From Batillaria attramentaria (lineage: Eukaryota > Mollusca > Gastropoda > Batillariidae): DNA of 64,000 nt. The notes below the pieces were generated by a model that had not been told where the DNA came from, ran no database searches, and was given only the letters and a program-made list of their open reading frames with translations. Location of the stretch: assembly GCA_018292915.2 (NCBI GenBank), contig JACVVK020000059.1:1086001-1150000 (forward strand). Reading direction: 5' to 3'. This document shows, piece by piece, positions 59,161-64,000 of this stretch. The translations under genes and the position numbers were made by a program. Each line of letters opens with the position of its first letter. Position 1 is the stretch's first letter.

Positions 59161-59309
59161 TCCCTTGGTTACAGCATACACATGTGAGCCTCCATCTGCC
59201 CTTACATCATCATTGTGCAGCCCACGCATTTTGTGCTATTTTTCCACTGGACAATAACGATATCATATCGCATGATATTTCAACGACCCTAGGAGTATTG
59301 TACACCTAC

Positions 59310-59655
59310 TAGGTCTGCCGAGCAGGGCGTACATGCGAGCTCCTTGTGCCTGCACTTGTTGAGTCAGGGCGTCATAATCTCGAGAGTGACACCGGCATGA
59401 CGACCAAGGCTGTGACGCATTTTTCCAATACGAAAACGTGACGCACCAGTCCATCTGGACGCACTCCGTGGCGCACTTAAGCAGGGATCGCGCGTCATAA
59501 GCCCAAAGGAGGTGGTCGGTGAAGATGACGCCGCTGCCGGATGGTTGACGCTTCATTTCCCAAGATGTTACGGAGTTTTGCATTTGCAGTGTCGGCTCCC
59601 AAAAGCAGAGGTGAGCTACAAGAATGACGACGAAATATGCCCTTTTTCCAGCCAT
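59310..59655 (-). CDS. Gene 2 first coding exon: signal peptide + PAN/apple domain
   Basis: ATG at 59655, donor GTAGGT at the low end, 115 codons + 1. A hydrophobic leader (RAYFVVILVAHLCFW) is followed by MKRQPSGSGVIFTDHLLW, LLKCATECVQMDWCVTFSYW and SSCRCH, the apple/PAN cysteine order. It shares FxDHLLW, CV(S/T)F(T/S)YWKNAS with the PAN exon of gene 1. Its 5' side is spliced: acceptor TTTTTAG at 59689 leaves 33 bases of 5' UTR. Confidence 0.75.
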
Positions 59656-59694
59656 GGAAGTTTCCTCGAAATATGAACTGTAGATATCCTAAAA

Positions 59695-60030
59695 ACAAAG
59701 AAGTAAGTGAGTAATTCATTCAAGCACCCAAGTAAGTGATTCATTCAACCATTTTATTAAGTAAGTAAGTTAGTAAGTAAGTAAGTTTTTCAATCACTTT
59801 CGTAAGTAAGTAAGTGAGTAATTCATTCATTCATTTTAATAAGTAAGTAAGTGAGTAATTCATTCAAGCACGTAAGTAAGTAAGTAAGTAAGTCAATCAT
59901 TTTAGTAAGTAAGTAAGTGAGTGAGTGAGTAATTCATTCAGTCACATTAGTGAGTAAGTGAGTAATTTATTCAATCACTTAAGTAAATAAGTAAGTAAGT
60001 AAATAAGTAAGTACGTCATTTAATCACTTC

Positions 60031-60069
<39 letters not shown>

Positions 60070-60485
60070 TAGTAAGTAAGTAAGTAAGTAAGTTAGTAAG
60101 TAAGTAAGTTTTTCAATCACTTTCGTAAGTAAGTAAGTGAGTAATTCATTCATTCATTTTAGTAAGTAAGTAAGTGAGTAATTCATTCAAGCACGTAAGT
60201 AAGTAAGTAAGTCAATCATTTTAGAAAGTAAGTAAGCAAGTGAGTGAGTGAGTAATTCATTCAGTCACAATAGTAAGTAAATGAGTAAGTGAGTAATTCA
60301 TTCAAACACTTAAGTAAATAAGTAAGTAGGTAAATAAGTAAGTACGTCATTTAATCACTTCAGTAAGTAAGTAAGTAAGTAAGTATTTCAATCACTTAAG
60401 TAAGTAAGTAAGTAAGTCAATAACTTCAGTGAGTAAGTCATTCTGTCACTTTAGTAAATAAGTAACTCACTAGCTCACTCACTCA
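59695..60485. repeat. (AAGT)n satellite with higher-order repeat
   Basis: Tetranucleotide AAGT/GAGT runs are punctuated by ATTCATTCA and CAATCACTT spacers. Ordered spacer landmarks recur with a period of about 323-331 bp (GTTTTTCAATCAC at 59785 and 60108; CGTCATTTAATCAC at 60014 and 60345), so two higher-order units are present. Lies in the 5' UTR intron of gene 2. Confidence 0.85.
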
Positions 60486-61030
60486 CCGTTAACCTGACTA
60501 GAAACATCGACCAAACGAATTAATTAAAGAAACAACAAAGTTACAAAGTGAGTAAAAGACATGGAAAAATAACAGTGAAATGATTGTAAGCACGAGGTAA
60601 ATGATAACCTGAAAAAAGTATTTAAAAACCTATAATGACAAAAAAAACCCAACAACTAAGAAGAAAACAACAATAAAAACCCAAACAACAACAACTACAA
60701 CAACAAAAAAACTAAAACATGCAATTCAGGCGTTTCATAGAAAATGATCGGTTTGATTTCGAAGGAAATTTAAAAGTGAAGTAATGAGCGGAGACAATAA
60801 ACTGATATGCACGCATCGTTAAAAAACAAACAAACAAACAACAACAACAAAATAGAAGAAACGTGTACTTGCTTCTCAGCTTCCTCATTAACTGATTCAT
60901 AAATCTATTTCTCCCTTATTTTAATCTCCTGACAAATGTAAGAGTTTGTCGGTCGTCAACTGAAGTTAAAAAAAAAAAAAAACCTAGTGTATACTATTGG
61001 CGTGTGTATGTGTATTTCAACTCGTGAATT
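60485..61030. other. A-rich intron remainder
   Basis: AAC/AAACA tracts and poly-A; no coding potential seen. This is the 5' part of the first intron of gene 2. Confidence 0.5.
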
Positions 61031-61037
61031 TACTCAC

Positions 61038-61130
61038 CTTTTCTGTATGAGTTCTTGCCTCTTGTTTCACTTTTTACGCTGCTTCTCTTTCTTCGCCTTG
61101 TCTTCCTACCACTGCTAGGGCCGTGCTGGC
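61038..61130 (-). other. Gene 2 candidate non-coding first exon (5' UTR)
   Basis: A strong donor on the minus strand (CAGAAAAG then GTGAGTAA) lies at 61031-61038, matching the UTR acceptor at 59689. The transcript start is not resolved; the upper bound is a guess. The intron between is filled by the (AAGT)n satellite. Confidence 0.4.
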
Positions 61131-61375
61131 AAAAGCAAACTCACAACTTGTGGCTTGAGGTCCAACCTAGCGAGAATTTCTAAAGCTAGGCACAATTAAG
61201 ACCCCTGCACTGATCATGGACCAATACCGTGAACGCCCCGGTATCGGATAGCGGCTTGTCTTGTGATTGGCTGTACAAGCAGCAAGAAATTCTACGCTCG
61301 TTATACACTGCGTCCTACCTATTCAACCATTGGAAAGGTCATTAATATTGCAGGTTCTTCGTCGTGACACAGGTA

Positions 61376-61545
61376 GCCGGGTCGGGATAGCCGAACTGGT
61401 CAGACTTTCAATGCCCAGGTCGTGAGTTCGAATCCCGACTGGGTGCGAAAAGTTTATGCTGGCCTTTTGGTCGTTACCCGGTTACAGATATCAGCCTGTT
61501 GAGATGGAACAGGCTGTTAAATTGCCAAACACTTGCCATGGCACG
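61376..61545 (+). mobile_element. tRNA-SINE (family 2), best-preserved copy
   Basis: GGTCGGGATAGCCGAACTGG (A-box side) and GTCGTGAGTTCGAATCCCGA (B box) form a tRNA-like head, then GTTTATGCTGGCCTTTTGGT, GATATCAGCCTG and AACAGGCTGTTAAATTGCC. Located just outside gene 2. It is a SINE, not a tRNA gene, because the anticodon arm is degenerate and the body continues. Confidence 0.75.
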
Positions 61546-61824
61546 ACGGTGACTCTACATTCGTTTCCGTAACAACCACAACGCCAGCCTTTGAAAAGGT
61601 TACTTAAATGATCTCATGTTATTTGACAAAAGAGTTAAAACGTTCTTCAGACCAACCCGGGCTTGTCAGCTTGTCAATATTGACGTGAACTGAAGACAAT
61701 GTCTGTGATCGATTTAACCACAGTCTGCTGGAGTATTATTTTCTTTTCGTTTTCCTCTCGGATGATCAGGAATTTTCATTTTCTGCGGAGTGGTGCCATG
61801 GCTGAAATGGTTATTGTCTTAAGG

Positions 61825-62145
<321 letters not shown>

Positions 62146-62149
62146 ATAT

Positions 62150-62700
62150 ACTTTACGCCACCGCAGTCCGCTTACCATGGGGCATTTAAACCAAATCACA
62201 CCTAGGGTTACCAGTCATAAATCCTTTTTTTAGGGTTCCTAGACGAAGAGAAGCAAGTCATATTGACTCGTCAGAGTTCAGACTGTAACCTCATGTGGAC
62301 TTTTCCATCTGTGACGTCAGTAGACTGGAGCGCGAGTCTTGAGGGTCAGAAACGATGAGAAAAACTTAAGGATCAAAGCCGGGGAGAGTTAAAGGGACAT
62401 CATCTAATATTTCCAGTGACACAGATCGACTGGGGCTGCTCCCGATGACAAAACCACGATACCACCGAGACATGTGCAGGTGTAGTGCGACAAATTGACC
62501 CTGAGTTCAAGTTTAGTGTTGATTCGAAAGACTTTGTGCTTGTTTGCATGAGAATTTTGTTGTCGTGAAAAAGCTTGAATTTTCCTGACTTCTAGTAATT
62601 CTGTAGGTGTAGGTGTAGGGCGAGCTGCACGTGCAATCGCTTGCCTGAGAGGAGAAGTTCGAAAACGTTGTTAAGGACGTAGGATGGGTCAGAATCATTT
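62150..62700. other. No feature seen
   Basis: About 550 bases of unique-looking sequence without a supportable ORF or repeat. Confidence 0.4.
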
Positions 62701-62830
62701 AAGATAAGATAAGATAAGATAACATAAGATAAGATAAGATATCACTTTATTCGTCCCTCGAAGGGAAATTGTACAGTCTGCTCAGACAAAACTGACAATA
62801 AAATCATTACGATTACAAACATTTAGTTTG
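62700..62830 (-). mobile_element. Retroelement tail (GATAA)n, reversed
   Basis: (AAGAT)n, then TTTATTCGTCCCTCGAAGGG, AATTGTACAGTCTGCTCAGA. Reverse complement of the tail at 49945-50042. Confidence 0.6.
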
Positions 62831-62839
62831 TTTGCCTTG

Positions 62840-62983
62840 TCCGTGGCTCTAGCTTTCATCAGCACCGTGAGAGAGTGTTGTCTGCCCCCCCTACGATCTT
62901 GCCACACACACACACATTCACAATACCATTCAATTCATTTTTTTCTCTTCCACGCCAACTAAACAAAACAAGCAGATAAAAGA

Positions 62984-63015
<32 letters not shown>

Positions 63016-64000
63016 TGACCACGATGCATGAGGCTAATAGGGAATATCATAGGGCATTTTGAGGTCTCACCCAAATGTGGTCTTTGGCCCGCAAGGCCAT
63101 AGTCTTCGTTGCTAAGGTATGAACCAATATACATTTCTACAGATGAGTCATGCCAAATACAGTAACCGGTGACATTGTGGATACCTCTTTCGAGATGAGT
63201 TTTCCTCGTTTGCGCGGCCATCAAACATCATTGTTTCGCATTCGCAGCTCTACTATTCCCTAACACTATTTCGACCGCACATGCGCAGTCACAAGCGCAA
63301 TTCCTCCAAAGCTGAATTTCCTCTATATGAAACCTGGTAAAGGTAGCGACAGCACCTTTAATTAAGGCGATGCAAGTGTCAGCGGGCGAAAAAGTGTCCG
63401 TGGCAAATAATCAACGGCCTCATGTTTACCCGTACGATGACGACTAAAGTATAGTTTCTCGCTTCCTTTGAGAAGCTCTCGTCCTTTGCAGCTTTAGCAA
63501 ATACGTACAAGAAAAAAAGGAAAAGGCCAATGGACTTCACACTAGAAACCTGGTGATGAAGTGTGTCGCATCGTCACGAGGCTGCGCAAACACAGCGAAA
63601 AGAAAACTGGAACATTAACTCGTACCTACTTCTCAATCAATTGAAGACGCTGTGAAAAGATGCCGATTACCCGATCAAGACTGTGGCAGTGTGGTGTGAT
63701 ATTTATAATGACGAGTCCTTCGATGGTTTTCACCAAGCCATCGGTTTGTAGTTTTCACTCCCATTGCTGTTGTGTGGAAATTCTGGCTGCTATCCCCATC
63801 ACCCACCCCTCCAACCTCTCCCCCTCCATCCCCCCACCACCACCACCACCACCACTTACCACCACTTCTCCATCCCCTCCCAGCCGCGAATTAGTCTTTG
63901 TGGCTTGCGCGGCTTTAAGCCCTAAAAACTCACTCACTCACTCACTCCTCCATCCCTCCACGTTTGGTCGTTTGTGCAACATCGCTTGGTTTTACTTTCT
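62840..64000. other. Right end: no gene recognised; repeat-like segments
   Basis: 63005-63390 (CATGATGCATGAGGC, CAAATGTGGTCTTTGGCCCG, GAAACCTGGTAAAGGTAGCG) looks like a dispersed repeat by its composition. 63885-63945 ends GGCTTTAAGCCCTAAAAACT and (CACT)n, the same SINE-like end as at 50705-50765. The longest minus-strand frame (63224-62859) has no recognisable domain. Confidence 0.35.

Noticed and set aside
59695..60485. CRISPR-like array
   Set aside because: Regular short repeats with spacers are only AAGT satellite; units are not constant and the genome is eukaryotic.
61376..61450. tRNA gene
   Set aside because: A and B box-like sequence is present, but the cloverleaf is degenerate and continues into a SINE body shared with other copies.
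62859..63224. 121-codon minus-strand ORF
   Set aside because: Ends in simple (Ser-Leu) repeat and overlaps repeat-like sequence; no domain recognised.

Overview
Organism and type of sequence. This is a eukaryotic, intron-rich, repeat-laden window, most likely from a mollusc and probably a gastropod. The reasons are many (CA)n/(GT)n microsatellites, tRNA-headed SINEs with 'GCTGGCCTTTT' style bodies, L2/CR1-like LINE tails ending in (TTA)n, Tc1, pogo and mariner elements, and C-type lectin-like domain (CTLD) exons joined to a PAN/apple exon. The taxon is an inference. All exon coordinates below come from reading splice sites and phases by eye.

Main content. Two minus-strand lectin-like genes dominate. 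Gene 1 starts at 34404 with a signal peptide plus PAN/apple exon. It then runs left through seven repeated units (U1-U7) and off the left edge. Each complete unit has four exons: A (first CTLD half), B (second CTLD half), C and D (two 22-codon exons forming a small cysteine-containing module I do not recognise). Splice phases repeat exactly (A 1-2, B 2-1, C 1-1, D 1-1), so every unit is a phase-1 cassette and the set can be read as one multi-CTLD secreted protein. U7 also has a Thr-rich stalk exon. Units U2-U4 are recent tandem copies with a period near 2.7 kb; the A exons of U2 and U3 each carry a 1-nt deletion. Gene 2 (about 61.1 to 51.7 kb, minus) is a compact relative that appears complete: 5' UTR exon, signal peptide + PAN, Thr-rich stalk, CTLD (A+B), C, and a D exon ending in TGA. 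Its A, B, stalk and intron sequence are paralogous to U7 (1-2900 versus 54.5-58.7 kb).

Layout. 0-2.9 kb: U7. 2.9-4.1 kb: LINE and other repeats. 4.4-13.3 kb: units U6 and U5, with a 2.0-kb pogo-like transposon (9587-11587) and a nested minisatellite element. 13.2-21 kb: tandem units U4-U2. 20.9-32.2 kb: U1, whose 9.9-kb A-B intron holds a composite with two convergent decayed genes (one P2RX7-like C-terminal domain on +, one multi-exon transposase-like protein on -). 32-34.4 kb: pogo-like repeat and the PAN exon of gene 1. 34.6-51.6 kb: gene-free repeat desert with a 2.2-kb duplication (38.3-40.5 versus 46.9-49.1 kb) and a Tc1 element with one premature stop. 51.7-61.1 kb: gene 2. 61.2-64 kb: SINE and other repeats, no gene recognised.

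How it fits together. The products would be secreted glycoproteins with an N-terminal PAN domain and one or many CTLDs, an architecture suited to extracellular recognition (immunity, mucus or gamete interaction; inferred only). Tandem cassette duplication, all-phase-1 borders and heavy transposon traffic in the introns suggest a lectin locus still changing its number of domains.
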